Part shown: piece by piece, positions 1-8,100 of the stretch
How the letters are laid out: every line of letters begins with the position of its first letter
How positions within the stretch are numbered: position 1 is the first letter of the stretch
DNA from: Hyphomicrobiaceae bacterium
GTDB lineage: Bacteria; Pseudomonadota; Alphaproteobacteria; Rhizobiales; Hyphomicrobiaceae
Assembly (NCBI GenBank): GCA_022844225.1
Contig: JALHMC010000045.1
Coordinates: 1-33,981, forward strand
Direction: 5' to 3'
Length of the DNA: 33,981 bases
Notes under the pieces: generated by a model
What the model saw: the letters and a program-made list of their open reading frames with translations, nothing else
What the model was told of the DNA's origin: nothing
The model's database searches: none
Translations under genes and position numbers: made by a program

Positions 1-513
1 GACGAGGACGCGCTGGCACGTATCCGCAGCCAGACGATCGGCATCGTTTTTCAGTCGTTCCATCTCGTTCCGACCATGACCGCGCTCGAGAATGTGGCGC
101 TTCCCCTGGAGTTCCGCGGGGCGGGCAACGCCCGCGATAAGGCGCGCGTCGCGCTGGCGGAAGTCGGCCTCGCGCAACGTTTCGAGCATTATCCCGCACA
201 ATTGTCAGGCGGCGAGCAGCAGCGTGTGGCGCTAGCCCGCGCCCTCGTCACTGAGCCGCGCCTGCTCCTCGCCGATGAACCGACCGGAAATCTCGATGGC
301 GCCACCGGTCGCCAAGTCATCGAGCTGATGTTCGCACTTGGTCGCAAGCATGGCACCACGCTGGTGCTGGTCACCCACGACGAGCGCCTCGCCGACCGTT
401 GCGAGCGCGTTGTTCGAATGGCAGACGGCCTCATCGTGTCGGACGCCGTCGGCAGCCTGGCGAGCCCGGCTGTGATGGGCGAGGGGTCATCGCCAGTCGG
501 AGCGCGCGTATGA
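1..513 (+). CDS. ABC transporter ATP-binding protein, 5' end outside the window (LolD/YbbA type)
   Basis: The reading frame is open from base 1, so the Walker A region lies outside the window. What remains shows, in order, the Q-loop (VFQSFHLVPTMTALENV, Gln at visible residue 18), the ABC signature LSGGEQQRVALARAL, Walker B LLLADEPTGNLD and the switch histidine in LVTHD. The sequence around the Q-loop and Walker B is that of the LolD/MacB/YbbA group, which powers FtsX-type permeases working on lipoproteins, lipids or periplasmic substrates. The stop overlaps the next start as ATGA (510-513), so ATPase and permease are translationally coupled and surely form one transporter. The substrate cannot be read from the sequence. 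The C-terminal tail after the H-loop (about 45 residues) is longer than the family core and has no recognised motif. Confidence 0.93.
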   Translation, partial: DEDALARIRSQTIGIVFQSFHLVPTMTALENVALPLEFRGAGNARDKARVALAEVGLAQRFEHYPAQLSGGEQQRVALARALVTEPRLLLADEPTGNLDGATGRQVIELMFALGRKHGTTLVLVTHDERLADRCERVVRMADGLIVSDAVGSLASPAVMGEGSSPVGARV

Positions 514-3086
514 GCGTCGACGTCGATCTGGCGCCGCCACCGGCCCGTTCATGGTGGCCGCAAAGCCGTATACTCGCATTGGCTTTGTCCGAGTTGGCTC
601 GGAGCTGGCGCGGCTTCGGCATACTCGTCGCGTGCATAGCACTGGGCGTTGCCGTCATAGCCGGTGTCGGAACGCTCTCGGACGGCCTGCGCGCCAGCTT
701 CGAGCGGCAGGGCGAGGTGCTCCTCGGCGGTGACGTCACCATGGCACGTCCTCATCGCCAGGCGACGCCCGAAGAGCGGGACTGGATGGCCGCGCGCGGC
801 CGCGTCTCCGAAACCGCAACGCTGCGCTCCATGGCGCGCCGTCTCGATGGAAATGATCAGGCGCTCGTCGAGGTGAAAGGCGTCGACCGCACCTATCCCC
901 TGGTTGGAAAGCTCGCCGTGAAAGGCGCGGTCTTCACGTCGGATATGCTGGGCTCAGGTGAGGGTGCCATCGTGGATCCGATCCTCTTGGAGCGCCTGGG
1001 CGTCAAGCTCGGTGATCGGCTGCAATTGGGACGAACGGAGATCGAGGTGCGGGCGCTCATCGAAAATGAGCCCGACAAGATTGCCGATCGCTTCACGATG
1101 GGACCGCGTGTCTTCGTATCTCTGGAAACATTGGCGAAGAGCGGCCTTGCGGAACCTGGTGGCCTTGTTCGCTGGCGCTACGCCTTGAGTCTCGATGGCG
1201 GCACGGACAGGGCGTCCCTGTTGGCCTTTCGCGAGGCTGTCAGGGCCGGGCTGCCGGAGGGCGGTTTCGCCGTCGCCGATCGCCGCAATCCATCGCCGGC
1301 CATCAGCCGCACTTTGGAGCAGCTCCGCCAGTTCCTCACCCTGATCGGCCTGGCGTCGCTCATGATCGGCGGCGTCGGGGTTGCCAATGCCGTGAAGGCG
1401 TACGTCGACCGCCGACGCAAGGTGATCGCGGCGATGAAGAGCCTGGGTGCCTCCAGCCGCCAGATCTTCTCGCTCCATCTCGTGCAGATTCTGACTCTTG
1501 CCCTCGTCGGCACGGCCATCGGCTTGCTGGTCGGCGTCCTTGTGCCCGGCGTGATCGATCGAGCGATCGCGGGAGCCCTGCCTGTCCGCGTCGAGATGAA
1601 AGTCGGGTTCGGCAGTCTGGCACTTGCGGCTGCCTACGGCCTCCTCGTATCCCTCCTGTTTGCCCTATGGCCGCTCGGTCGGGCCGGCGAGATCCGCGCC
1701 GCAGCACTCTTTCGCGAGGACGTTTCCCCGTCCGAGGCATGGCCTCCATGGCCGATTATTGCAGCGACCGTGCTGGTGGCGCTCGCCGTCGCGTCGCTCG
1801 CCATACTGACATCGGACCGCCGCATGGTGGCCGTCTGGTTCCTTCTCGGCGTCCTTGCGGTTTTCGTGATTTTTCCTGTCCTTGGTGCGGCGATCGCGTG
1901 GGCCGCACGGCGCATTCCTCGGCCTGCCTTGCCCGAGGTGTCTCTGGCGCTCGGCAATCTCGGCGCACCCGGAGGCTTGACGCGCTCTGTCGTACTGTCG
2001 CTCGGAGCGGGCTTGTCGCTGCTTTCTGCGGTCGCGCTGATCGATTCTTCGATCGTGGGTGAACTCGAGACCCGCCTCCCGAGGAATTCGCCGAACTATT
2101 TCCTTCTCGACATTCCGCAATCCGAGATGACGCAGCTGGAGACCACCATTTCGCGTGCCAACCCCGAGGCCCGACTGGCAGAGGCGCCTATGTTGCGCGG
2201 TCGGTTGGTGGCGCTGGCAGGGCGCAAGGTCGAGAGCATCAAGGCCCCGCCCGAGGCTCAATGGGTTTTGCGCGGTGACCGGGGCCTGTCCTATGCAGCC
2301 GAGGTCCCCCAAGGCTCGAAGGTCGTTGCCGGACAATGGTGGTCTCCCGACTATGCTGGCGAGCCGCTGGTCTCGTTCGAGGCGGAGCTCGCCCGCCACC
2401 TCGGTCTGTCGATCGGTGATACCGTCACCGTCAATGTGCTCGGGCGCGACGTCAGCGCGCGGATTGCCAACCTTCGCGAGGTCCACTGGGAGAGCCTCGG
2501 CATCAATTTCGTGCTCGTCTTTTCGCCCAACGTGTTGAAAGGCGCCCCTCACAACCTTTTGGCTACGGTCACGCTGCCCCCGTCGGTTTCTTTGGCGGAT
2601 GAGGCCGCGCTGGCGCGAGAGATCGGCAAGGCACACCCGGCCGTCACCGTGATTCGCGTGAAGGACGCCATCGATGCCTTCAACTCGGTGTTCGCCAAGG
2701 TTATGACGGCGGTCCGCGTCGCTGGTGGCGTCACTCTCGTGGCCGGTGCTCTGGTTTTGGCGGGCGCCCTCGCGACAGCGCAGCGCCAGCGCATTCGACT
2801 TGCCGTCATTTTGAAGGCCTTGGGCGGCACACGTCGCCAGATCTTGACCATGCACTTGACCGAGTATCTCATCCTGGCGACCCTGACGGCGGTAGTCGCG
2901 CTCGGCGTCGGCGCGTTAGGAGCCTGGGCTGCCTTGACTTTTCTGATACGTGTCGAGTTCGTCTTCTCCTGGATGCCAGTCGCGCAGGCCCTCTTCCTCT
3001 CCATCGCCCTCGTCGTCGCGATGGGGCTGGCCGGCACCGCACGGGTACTTTCCGCACGCCCCGTGCCGCACTTGCGAGGGGAGTAA
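510..3086 (+). CDS. FtsX-family ABC transporter permease (YbbP-like)
   Basis: An 858-residue inner-membrane permease with two FtsX modules. Its N-terminal anchor (about residues 20-50) is followed by a MacB-like periplasmic domain, three membrane segments (about 275-420), two further central segments, a second periplasmic domain and three C-terminal segments. Both FtsX modules carry the usual short basic coupling region (VDRRRKVIAAMKSLGAS and QRQRIRLAVILKALGGT), which contacts the ATPase. The start at 510 is chosen because it overlaps the ATPase stop as ATGA and gives a normal N-terminus; an in-frame start at 399 would lie inside the ATPase gene. This large two-module form matches the YbbP group, whose substrate is not firmly known. 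A stable GC-rich stem about 95 bases after the stop may end the transcript. Confidence 0.92.
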   Translation: MSVDVDLAPPPARSWWPQSRILALALSELARSWRGFGILVACIALGVAVIAGVGTLSDGLRASFERQGEVLLGGDVTMARPHRQATPEERDWMAARGRVSETATLRSMARRLDGNDQALVEVKGVDRTYPLVGKLAVKGAVFTSDMLGSGEGAIVDPILLERLGVKLGDRLQLGRTEIEVRALIENEPDKIADRFTMGPRVFVSLETLAKSGLAEPGGLVRWRYALSLDGGTDRASLLAFREAVRAGLPEGGFAVADRRNPSPAISRTLEQLRQFLTLIGLASLMIGGVGVANAVKAYVDRRRKVIAAMKSLGASSRQIFSLHLVQILTLALVGTAIGLLVGVLVPGVIDRAIAGALPVRVEMKVGFGSLALAAAYGLLVSLLFALWPLGRAGEIRAAALFREDVSPSEAWPPWPIIAATVLVALAVASLAILTSDRRMVAVWFLLGVLAVFVIFPVLGAAIAWAARRIPRPALPEVSLALGNLGAPGGLTRSVVLSLGAGLSLLSAVALIDSSIVGELETRLPRNSPNYFLLDIPQSEMTQLETTISRANPEARLAEAPMLRGRLVALAGRKVESIKAPPEAQWVLRGDRGLSYAAEVPQGSKVVAGQWWSPDYAGEPLVSFEAELARHLGLSIGDTVTVNVLGRDVSARIANLREVHWESLGINFVLVFSPNVLKGAPHNLLATVTLPPSVSLADEAALAREIGKAHPAVTVIRVKDAIDAFNSVFAKVMTAVRVAGGVTLVAGALVLAGALATAQRQRIRLAVILKALGGTRRQILTMHLTEYLILATLTAVVALGVGALGAWAALTFLIRVEFVFSWMPVAQALFLSIALVVAMGLAGTARVLSARPVPHLRGE

Positions 3087-3145
3087 CCCTCGGAATATGA
3101 GTACTTTTACTGAGCTGACAACTCGGAATTTAGTTTCGGAGCTTC

Positions 3146-3174
3146 TTGAAAACGACACGCGCCCGGAACATATT
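3146..3174 (+). promoter_or_regulatory. Putative promoter of the Bax-inhibitor-1 gene
   Basis: TTGAAA (3146-3151) and CATATT (3169-3174) are separated by exactly 17 bases, a good housekeeping-type promoter. The preceding C makes CTTGAAA, so a heat-shock sigma factor could also read it. Transcription would start near 3181, giving a leader of about 95 bases. Confidence 0.5.
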
Positions 3175-3181
3175 GCGAGTG

Positions 3182-3206
3182 GGCGGCCGGCGTGCGCCGG
3201 GCTGCC
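3182..3206 (+). other. GC-rich stem-loop between the permease and Bax-inhibitor-1 genes
   Basis: GGCGGCCGGCG (3182-3192) pairs with CGCCGGGCTGCC (3195-3206) apart from one bulged base. Only TTT follows, so it is either a weak terminator of the ABC operon or the first structure in the leader made from the promoter at 3146-3174. Confidence 0.4.
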
Positions 3207-3276
3207 GTTTGGCTATCCGTCTGACCTGGCCGCAGATGCGTCCGAGGCAGGGTAACAAAGGGCTTAAAGGGAATCC

Positions 3277-4062
3277 ATGGCACAGATCGACAACAGGTAC
3301 GTCCACGGCGCGCCGGCGTCGCGTGCCGGCACCGCAGTCGGAATTGACGAGGGGCTGCGCGCGCACATGCTGCGCGTGTACAACTATTTGGCGGCGGGCA
3401 TCGGCCTCTCGGCCGTATTGGCCTACATGGTGTACGCGATGTCGGTGTCTACCGATCCCGCGCTGACTGTTGCGAAGCTGCGCAACGGCGTTGAGTTGAC
3501 ACAGTTCGGTGCGGCGCTCTTCTCCTCGGGCTGGATACTCGGCATCAAGCTGGCCCCGATTGGTCTTCTTCTCGTGCTGATGTTCACCGCGCATCGCCTC
3601 GGCACGGCCGGGACGCAACTCGCGTACTGGGCCCTCGTCGCGCTGATCGGCATCGGCGGCTCGACGGCGTTCATCCAGTACAAGATCGGCTCGATCGGCC
3701 AGGTGTTCGCGATCACGTCGCTGTCGTTCGCGGCCCTAAGCCTGTGGGGCTACACGACGAAGCGTGATTTGTCGGGTTGGGGCTCGTTCCTGTTCATGGG
3801 CCTCGTCGGCATCATCCTCGCCGGTCTCGCGAACATCTTCTTCCAGTCCTCGGCTCTGCAGTTCGCCATCTCGGTGATCGGCGTGCTCGTGTTCGCTGGC
3901 TTCACCGCTTACGACACGCAGCGCATCAAGGACGAGTACTACATGATGCTGGGCGACGCGGCGGCCATGTCGAAGGCGGCAGTCTGGGGTGCCCTGTCCC
4001 TGTTCCTCGACTTCGTGAACATGTTCCAGCTGCTGCTCTCGCTCTTCGGCAGTCGCGAGTAA
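3277..4062 (+). CDS. Bax inhibitor-1 (BI-1/YccA) family membrane protein
   Basis: A 261-residue polytopic membrane protein. A cytoplasmic N-terminus of about 35 residues is followed by seven hydrophobic segments. The signature FTAYDTQRIK near residue 210 contains the conserved Asp of the pH-sensing aspartate pair, and the C-terminal FLDFVNMFQLLLSLF completes the family pattern. Bacterial members such as BsYetJ are pH-gated calcium leak channels; YccA interacts with the FtsH protease. Which role applies here is not visible. The start has AAAGGG five bases upstream. The gene is flanked by its own promoter and a strong terminator, so it is probably transcribed alone. Confidence 0.93.
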   Translation: MAQIDNRYVHGAPASRAGTAVGIDEGLRAHMLRVYNYLAAGIGLSAVLAYMVYAMSVSTDPALTVAKLRNGVELTQFGAALFSSGWILGIKLAPIGLLLVLMFTAHRLGTAGTQLAYWALVALIGIGGSTAFIQYKIGSIGQVFAITSLSFAALSLWGYTTKRDLSGWGSFLFMGLVGIILAGLANIFFQSSALQFAISVIGVLVFAGFTAYDTQRIKDEYYMMLGDAAAMSKAAVWGALSLFLDFVNMFQLLLSLFGSRE

Positions 4063-4089
4063 AGACTCCGCAGGTCACGCAACGATCGG

Positions 4090-4119
4090 GGGCCCCGCAG
4101 ACATGCGGGGCCCTTTGCC
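4090..4119 (+). terminator. Rho-independent terminator after the Bax-inhibitor-1 gene
   Basis: A perfect 10-bp stem, GGGCCCCGCA (4090-4099) and TGCGGGGCCC (4104-4113), closes a GACA loop and is followed by TTTGCCTTT. It lies 27 bases after the stop codon. Confidence 0.88.
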
Positions 4120-4214
4120 TTTCCGGTGGTCGCCGCATGCCGACCTCTGGCGCCACACTCGGCCGGTACGGTAGTCTTGGTCCGCCAAGCCACCAGCTGG
4201 AGTGCCGCCGCACG

Positions 4215-4751
4215 ATGGACAAGCCGACCATACGCCCTGCCACGGCGGCAGATGTTCCTGCCATCGCCGCCATCTACCAGCCGGCCGTCGCGCATGGTCT
4301 CGCAAGCTGGGAGTACGAGCCCCCGGACGATGCGGAGATGCGCCGTCGCTTTGAAGCGATCCTTGCCGGCGGCTACCCGTATCTGGTGGCCGAGCTTGGC
4401 GGTCGCGTCATCGGCTACGCCTACGCCAGCGCCTATCGCACCCGCCCGGGATACCGCTTCACCGTCGAAAACTCGGTCTATGTCGCAGCCGACACACAGC
4501 GCACGGGCGCGGGTAGGGCACTTCTATCGGCATTGATCGACCGGTGCACGGAGCGCGGCTTTCGCCAGATGATCGCTGTCATCGGCGACTCGGCCAATCA
4601 ACCCTCCATCGCCCTCCACCGGTCGCTGGGCTTCACCTTCTGCGGCGTTATCCATTCGCTGGGTTGGAAGCACGACCGCTGGCTCGACAGTGTGCTCATG
4701 CAGCGCGCACTCGGGGCTGGTGATGCTCGTCCGCCCGGCCCGTTGCAATGA
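4215..4751 (+). CDS. GNAT N-acetyltransferase, phosphinothricin acetyltransferase (Pat/MnaT) type
   Basis: A 178-residue cytosolic acetyl-CoA-dependent N-acetyltransferase. It opens with the family start TIRPATAADVPAIAAIY, followed by the substrate-side motif YAYASAYRTRPGYR (about 69-81), the strand ENSVYV and the acetyl-CoA pyrophosphate loop QRTGAGRAL (95-103). The C-terminal half has the usual NQPSIALHRSLGF helix and strand. Members acetylate phosphinothricin, methionine sulfoximine or related amino acids; the true substrate here is unknown. The start at 4215 gives the family's normal N-terminus; an in-frame ATG at 4137 would add 26 residues unlike the family. GGAG lies 13 bases upstream, which is weak. 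It converges with the DUF2794 gene, 34 bases away. Confidence 0.88.
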   Translation: MDKPTIRPATAADVPAIAAIYQPAVAHGLASWEYEPPDDAEMRRRFEAILAGGYPYLVAELGGRVIGYAYASAYRTRPGYRFTVENSVYVAADTQRTGAGRALLSALIDRCTERGFRQMIAVIGDSANQPSIALHRSLGFTFCGVIHSLGWKHDRWLDSVLMQRALGAGDARPPGPLQ

Positions 4752-4785
4752 GCCCCGAGGCCGTTCGCGGGACTGGCAACCGTGC

Positions 4786-5169
4786 TCAGCTCTCGACCAC
4801 GTACAGCGCCCGCTTCTCGAGCACTTCGAGCACGCGCTTCAACTCGTGGCCGCGCTTCAGGATCAGACCGGTGGCGGTGATCACGCTGTAGGCGCCCTGC
4901 TTGCGGGCGTTCTTCGGGTTCTTCTCGATCCGATAGAGCGGCCATTCGCTGGCTCGCCGATAGACCGAGAACACTGCCGTTTCACGCCCGAAATCCATCG
5001 CGTAATCGCGCCACTCGCCCGCGGCAACCTTGCGGCCGTACACGGCTAGAATGTCGGCAAGCTCGCGCCGGTCGAAGGCCGTGACGGGCGGCTCCCGGCG
5101 GGTTGGGACCCCGCCTTGCAGGCTCGCCCCGCTCTTGGGGCGAAAAGCTATCGGCTCGCTGTCACTCAA
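4786..5169 (-). CDS. DUF2794 family protein of unknown function
   Basis: A 127-residue protein recognised from memory as DUF2794, a family found almost only in alphaproteobacteria. The conserved block FDRRELADILAVYGRKVAAG (about 32-51) is followed by EWRDYAMDF, YRIEKNPK, ARKQGAYSVI and ATGLILKRGHEL. No membrane segment or signal peptide is seen, so it should be cytoplasmic. The first about 30 residues are poor in conserved features and rich in Pro, Ser and Gly. The start codon is TTG, supported by a strong GGAGG five bases upstream and the lack of any better ATG. No function is known for the family. Confidence 0.85.
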   Translation of the reverse strand: MSDSEPIAFRPKSGASLQGGVPTRREPPVTAFDRRELADILAVYGRKVAAGEWRDYAMDFGRETAVFSVYRRASEWPLYRIEKNPKNARKQGAYSVITATGLILKRGHELKRVLEVLEKRALYVVES

Positions 5170-5174
5170 AGGCG

Positions 5175-5179
5175 CCTCC
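5175..5179 (-). promoter_or_regulatory. Shine-Dalgarno site that fixes the TTG start of the DUF2794 gene
   Basis: On the minus strand GGAGG lies five bases before TTG (5169-5167). No in-frame ATG or GTG nearby has a comparable site. Confidence 0.6.
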
Positions 5180-5381
5180 GGCTCGCAGCTTCATCGTGGC
5201 GAGATTACGCCAGGCGCGACGGGACGCAACCACCGAGATCGCCCCTGCGATACCGCGAGAGCATGTCGACTTCCAACCTTCGTCTCCCGTGCTTGAAACA
5301 AGGCGTAACAAATTTCACGAAAGCGCCATGATCCGATCAAGCAGCAGCCGCAATGCTGAGTAAAATCATGATCATCGAAGA

Positions 5382-5463
5382 CGGCTCGATCCTGCCCCGG
5401 TCTCGGAAACCTTGCCCCCCAAGCCCCTCCGAGGCTCTCTCCCAGGATCGAGCCGATTTTTTT
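5382..5463 (+). terminator. Long nested hairpin with T-tract: terminator of a small RNA or htpG leader attenuator
   Basis: A perfect 13-bp outer stem, CGGCTCGATCCTG (5382-5394) with CAGGATCGAGCCG (5443-5455), encloses CTCGGA/TCCGAG (5402-5407 / 5428-5433) and CTTG/CAAG (5411-5414 / 5420-5423) around a CCCCC loop. Seven Ts follow at 5457-5463, so it acts on plus-strand transcripts. No plus-strand protein gene lies in the 200 bases before it, so the transcript it ends must be non-coding or a leader. The apical C-rich sequence recurs in the next element. Confidence 0.6.
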
Positions 5464-5560
5464 GCGCCGCTTTTTTCCTTGGACTCAGCTGGCCTCGTTG
5501 CGCGGCTATCTCTGTCTGAAAGCCGATCGGCCGATACCCTCATTTCGACAAGATCCGGAC

Positions 5561-5589
5561 CTTGCCTCGCCGCAAACAGCGACAATATT
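5561..5589 (+). promoter_or_regulatory. Possible promoter, heat-shock-like, before the hairpin RNA at 5594
   Basis: CTTGCCT (5561-5567) and AATATT (5584-5589) are 16 bases apart. The pattern fits a weak sigma-70 promoter, or roughly the alphaproteobacterial sigma-32 type (CTTG, about 18 bases, then C-A/T-rich). Transcription would start at about 5595-5597, at the left arm of the long hairpin. Confidence 0.35.
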
Positions 5590-5593
5590 GAGC

Positions 5594-5691
5594 GTGTTGC
5601 CTCTGGGTCCGGTCCTCGTCGGCAGGCTCTGGAACTCACAGCCCCCCAGCCCCCCGGAGCTAACTGCGGGGGCCGGTCCCAGAGGCAACAC
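5594..5691 (+). ncRNA. Candidate rod-like non-coding RNA with C-rich loop
   Basis: Arms 5594-5612 and 5673-5691 match in 18 of 19 pairs. The stem continues with TCCTC opposite GGGGG (two G-U pairs), GCAG/CTGC (5622-5625 / 5664-5667) and GCTCTGG/CCGGAGC (5626-5632 / 5654-5660). This makes about 34 pairs with small bulges and a 21-base C-rich loop. A promoter-like sequence places the 5' end at the base of the stem, as expected for a discrete RNA. There is no T-tract at its 3' end, so it might instead be the first structure of a 250-base htpG leader. Strand is inferred from the promoter. I do not recognise the family; a short 6S-like or anti-Shine-Dalgarno small RNA is possible. Confidence 0.42.
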
Positions 5692-5843
5692 AACGTTCGA
5701 TGGTGTCGATCTCTTCGACGCACTATCGTCTTGGCCCAGCCGGCTCCCCGCCGGCCATCGGTTCGATGACCGGCCCTTGATGCAGCCCCACTCCAGGCAC
5801 TAAGTGACGGTCGTCGTTTTCCCAGCATGGAGCTGCGCCTCTC

Positions 5844-7766
5844 ATGTCTTCAGACGTTCCTTCGGAAACGGAGCCGCGCGCGCCGGCCGCCGCGGGCCAG
5901 CATGCCTTCCAGGCCGAGGTCTCCCGCCTTCTTCATTTGATGGTCCACTCGGTCTACACCGAAAAGGACATTTTTCTGCGCGAGCTGATCTCGAACGCCT
6001 CCGACGCCTGCGACAAGCTGCGTTATGAGGCGATCGCCGCGCCCGAGCTGATTGCCGAGGACCAGCGCCTCGCCGTCACCTTGTCCATCGACAAGCCGGC
6101 TCGCCAGCTGACGATCGCCGACAATGGCATTGGAATGAGCGAGGCCGAGCTCATCGATAATCTGGGCACCATCGCTCGGTCCGGCACGCGCGCCTTCCTC
6201 GACCGCCTCGCAGCCGAGCCGCAAGGCACGAGCAGCGGCCTCATCGGGCAATTCGGTGTCGGCTTCTACTCGGCTTTCATGGTCGCTGATCGGATCGAGG
6301 TCCTGAGCCGTCGCGCGGGCTCGACCACCGCTTTCGTCTGGTCCTCTGACGGTACCAGCGGCTTTGCCGTGCGCCCCGCGACGGAAGCCGAAGCCGCGAG
6401 CCTTCCGCGCGGTACCCGGGTGACGCTCCATCTCAAGCCTGAGTCCGACTCTTATCTCGAGCCTTACGAGATCGAGCGCATCGTCAAGACCTACTCGGAC
6501 CACATCCTCTTTCCGGTCGAGTTTATCGGCGAAAGCGTAGAGCGGCGCCAGCTCAACACCGCCAGCGCATTATGGCAGCGCTCCAAATCCGAGGTGACAA
6601 CGGAGTCCTACGCCGAAGCCTACCGCGGCATGACCCACCAGGTCGGCGATCCCGCCTTGACCGTCCACTACAAGGCCGAAGGGCGCCAGTCCTACGCCGT
6701 CCTCCTCTTCGTGCCGGGCGAGCGACCCTTCGACCTGTTCGACGTCGAGCGAAAAGGCCGCGTCAAGCTCTACGTCCGCCGCGTCTTCATCACGGACGAG
6801 GCCGAGTTGTTGCCGAGCTACCTGCGTTTCATACGCGGTGTCGTCGACAGCGAGGATGTGCCGCTGAACATCAGCCGCGAGATGCTCCAGAACAATCCGC
6901 AGGTCGCCCAGATCCGCAAGGCGTTGACCGGGCGGGTGCTGACCGAGCTCGTGGCGCTCGCCGAGAAGGAGCCCGAGCGCTACGCAAAGGTTTGGGAGGC
7001 CTTCGGAGCCGTCCTTAAGGAAGGCATCTACGAGGACTTCGAACGGCGCGATCAGCTTCTGGGACTTGCGCGGTTTCACTCGACGATAGGCACGGGGCTG
7101 CGCTCTTTGAAGGACTACGTCGCGGCAATGCGCCCGGGCCAGACGGAAATCTATTATCTCGCCGGCAGCAATCTCGAGCGCCTGAAGGCGAGCCCCCAGC
7201 TCGAGGCCGCGCTCGCGCGTGGAGTCGAGGTGCTCCTTCTTGACGACCATGTCGACAGCTTCTGGACGACTCGTGGCCAGAAATTCGACGACAAGCCGCT
7301 TAAATCCCTGACCCAGGGAGAGGCCGACTTGTCCGCCATCCCTTACCTCGAAGGCAAGAGCCCGGAGACGCCAACGGGCGATACCGGCGCTCTCGTCGCT
7401 GCGTTGAAGACGGCGCTCGGCGAGGCTGTCAGTGACGTGCGCGTCTCGAATCGCCTCGTGTCGTCTGCCGCCTGCCTCGTGGCGCCCGGTGCCGGGCCGG
7501 ACCTCGCGCTCGAGCGGCTCCTGCAGCAGCGAGACCAGGGCCTCGGCCTGAAGCCCGTCCTCGAGATCAACGCGGCGCATGGGCTCGTTGCAGCCGTCGC
7601 CGACAGCGCCGCTCGCGGTCGCTCCGACGACGTGCGTGACCTCGCCGGCCTATTGCTCGACCAGGCTCGCATCCTCGATGGCGAGTTGCCGCAGGAGCCA
7701 GCCGTATTCGTCGAGCGTCTCAATCGCTTTGTCACCCGGGGCCTGTCCGGCACCGGGGCAGAGTGA
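5844..7766 (+). CDS. htpG: Chaperone HtpG (bacterial Hsp90)
   Basis: A 640-residue cytosolic ATP-dependent chaperone of the Hsp90 family. The N-terminal GHKL ATPase domain shows ELISNASD (47-54, catalytic Glu and Asn), DNGIGM (93-98), GTIARSGT (108-115) and GQFGVGF (135-141). The middle domain follows with VRRVFITD and the [10 protein letters not shown] motif bearing the conserved Arg that contacts ATP. The C-terminal part is the dimerisation domain; as in all bacterial members there is no MEEVD tail. Length is normal. GGAG 11 bases before the ATG supports the start. The gene stands alone between a 674-bp structured gap and the convergent ybaB, whose end is 13 bases away. A heat-shock promoter is plausible in the gap. 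Confidence 0.97.
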   Translation: MSSDVPSETEPRAPAAAGQHAFQAEVSRLLHLMVHSVYTEKDIFLRELISNASDACDKLRYEAIAAPELIAEDQRLAVTLSIDKPARQLTIADNGIGMSEAELIDNLGTIARSGTRAFLDRLAAEPQGTSSGLIGQFGVGFYSAFMVADRIEVLSRRAGSTTAFVWSSDGTSGFAVRPATEAEAASLPRGTRVTLHLKPESDSYLEPYEIERIVKTYSDHILFPVEFIGESVERRQLNTASALWQRSKSEVTTESYAEAYRGMTHQVGDPALTVHYKAEGRQSYAVLLFVPGERPFDLFDVERKGRVKLYVRRVFITDEAELLPSYLRFIRGVVDSEDVPLNISREMLQNNPQVAQIRKALTGRVLTELVALAEKEPERYAKVWEAFGAVLKEGIYEDFERRDQLLGLARFHSTIGTGLRSLKDYVAAMRPGQTEIYYLAGSNLERLKASPQLEAALARGVEVLLLDDHVDSFWTTRGQKFDDKPLKSLTQGEADLSAIPYLEGKSPETPTGDTGALVAALKTALGEAVSDVRVSNRLVSSAACLVAPGAGPDLALERLLQQRDQGLGLKPVLEINAAHGLVAAVADSAARGRSDDVRDLAGLLLDQARILDGELPQEPAVFVERLNRFVTRGLSGTGAE

Positions 7767-7779
7767 TCAGCGGCTGGAT

Positions 7780-8100
7780 TCAGAACAGCTTCATCCCCGG
7801 CGGCAGCGGCAGGCCGCCGGTCACCTCTTGCATCCGCTCCTGCATGGACGCCTCGACCTTGGCACGTGCATCCTGATGCGCCGCGAGAATGAGGTCCTCG
7901 ACGATCTCCGCCTCGCCCGGCTTCATCAGGTTCGCGTCGATACGCACGCTTCGCATCTCGCCCTTGCCATTCAGGATGACCTTGACGAGCCCGCCACCCG
8001 ACTGGCCCTCGATTTCAAGGGCGGCCAGTTCTTCCTGCATTTTCTGCATCTTCTGCTGAATCTGCCCGGCCTGGGCCATCAGCTTCATGAGATCTTTCAT
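7780..8100 (-). CDS. ybaB: YbaB/EbfC family nucleoid-associated protein
   Basis: A 106-residue DNA-binding protein. The N-terminal helix MKDLMKLMAQAGQIQQKMQ and the strands around GGLVKVILNGKGEMRSVRID are typical of YbaB/EbfC, a small dimer with tweezer-like DNA-binding arms. The C-terminus, with the conserved GGLPLPPGMKLF, is complete. It lies downstream of dnaX on the same strand, the usual arrangement, although the gap of 211 bases is longer than usual and could hold a separate promoter. AAGGAG precedes the start. In most relatives recR comes next; here the convergent htpG does. Confidence 0.95.
   Translation of the reverse strand: MKDLMKLMAQAGQIQQKMQKMQEELAALEIEGQSGGGLVKVILNGKGEMRSVRIDANLMKPGEAEIVEDLILAAHQDARAKVEASMQERMQEVTGGLPLPPGMKLF

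Larger units (their letters stand above)
5170..5843. other. 674-bp gene-free gap with two structured elements, upstream of htpG
   Basis: No convincing protein gene is visible on either strand: the open frames lack a ribosome site, family resemblance and normal codon use. The first 210 bases show no clear structure. From 5382 the gap holds two long inverted repeats (5382-5463 and 5594-5691), described separately, and a possible promoter between them (5561-5589). The stretch 5692-5828 shows nothing beyond a possible long htpG leader. GGAG at 5829-5832 is the probable ribosome site of htpG. Confidence 0.7.

Noticed and set aside
1665..2855. 396-codon open frame on the minus strand inside the permease gene
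   Set aside because: Antisense shadow: rich in Arg, His and Gln with no motif, while the plus-strand frame is a clear FtsX permease.
5337..5828. 163-codon open frame on the minus strand in the gap before htpG
   Set aside because: It runs through both hairpins, has no ribosome site, no family resemblance and an Arg/Ser/Gly-rich low-complexity translation.
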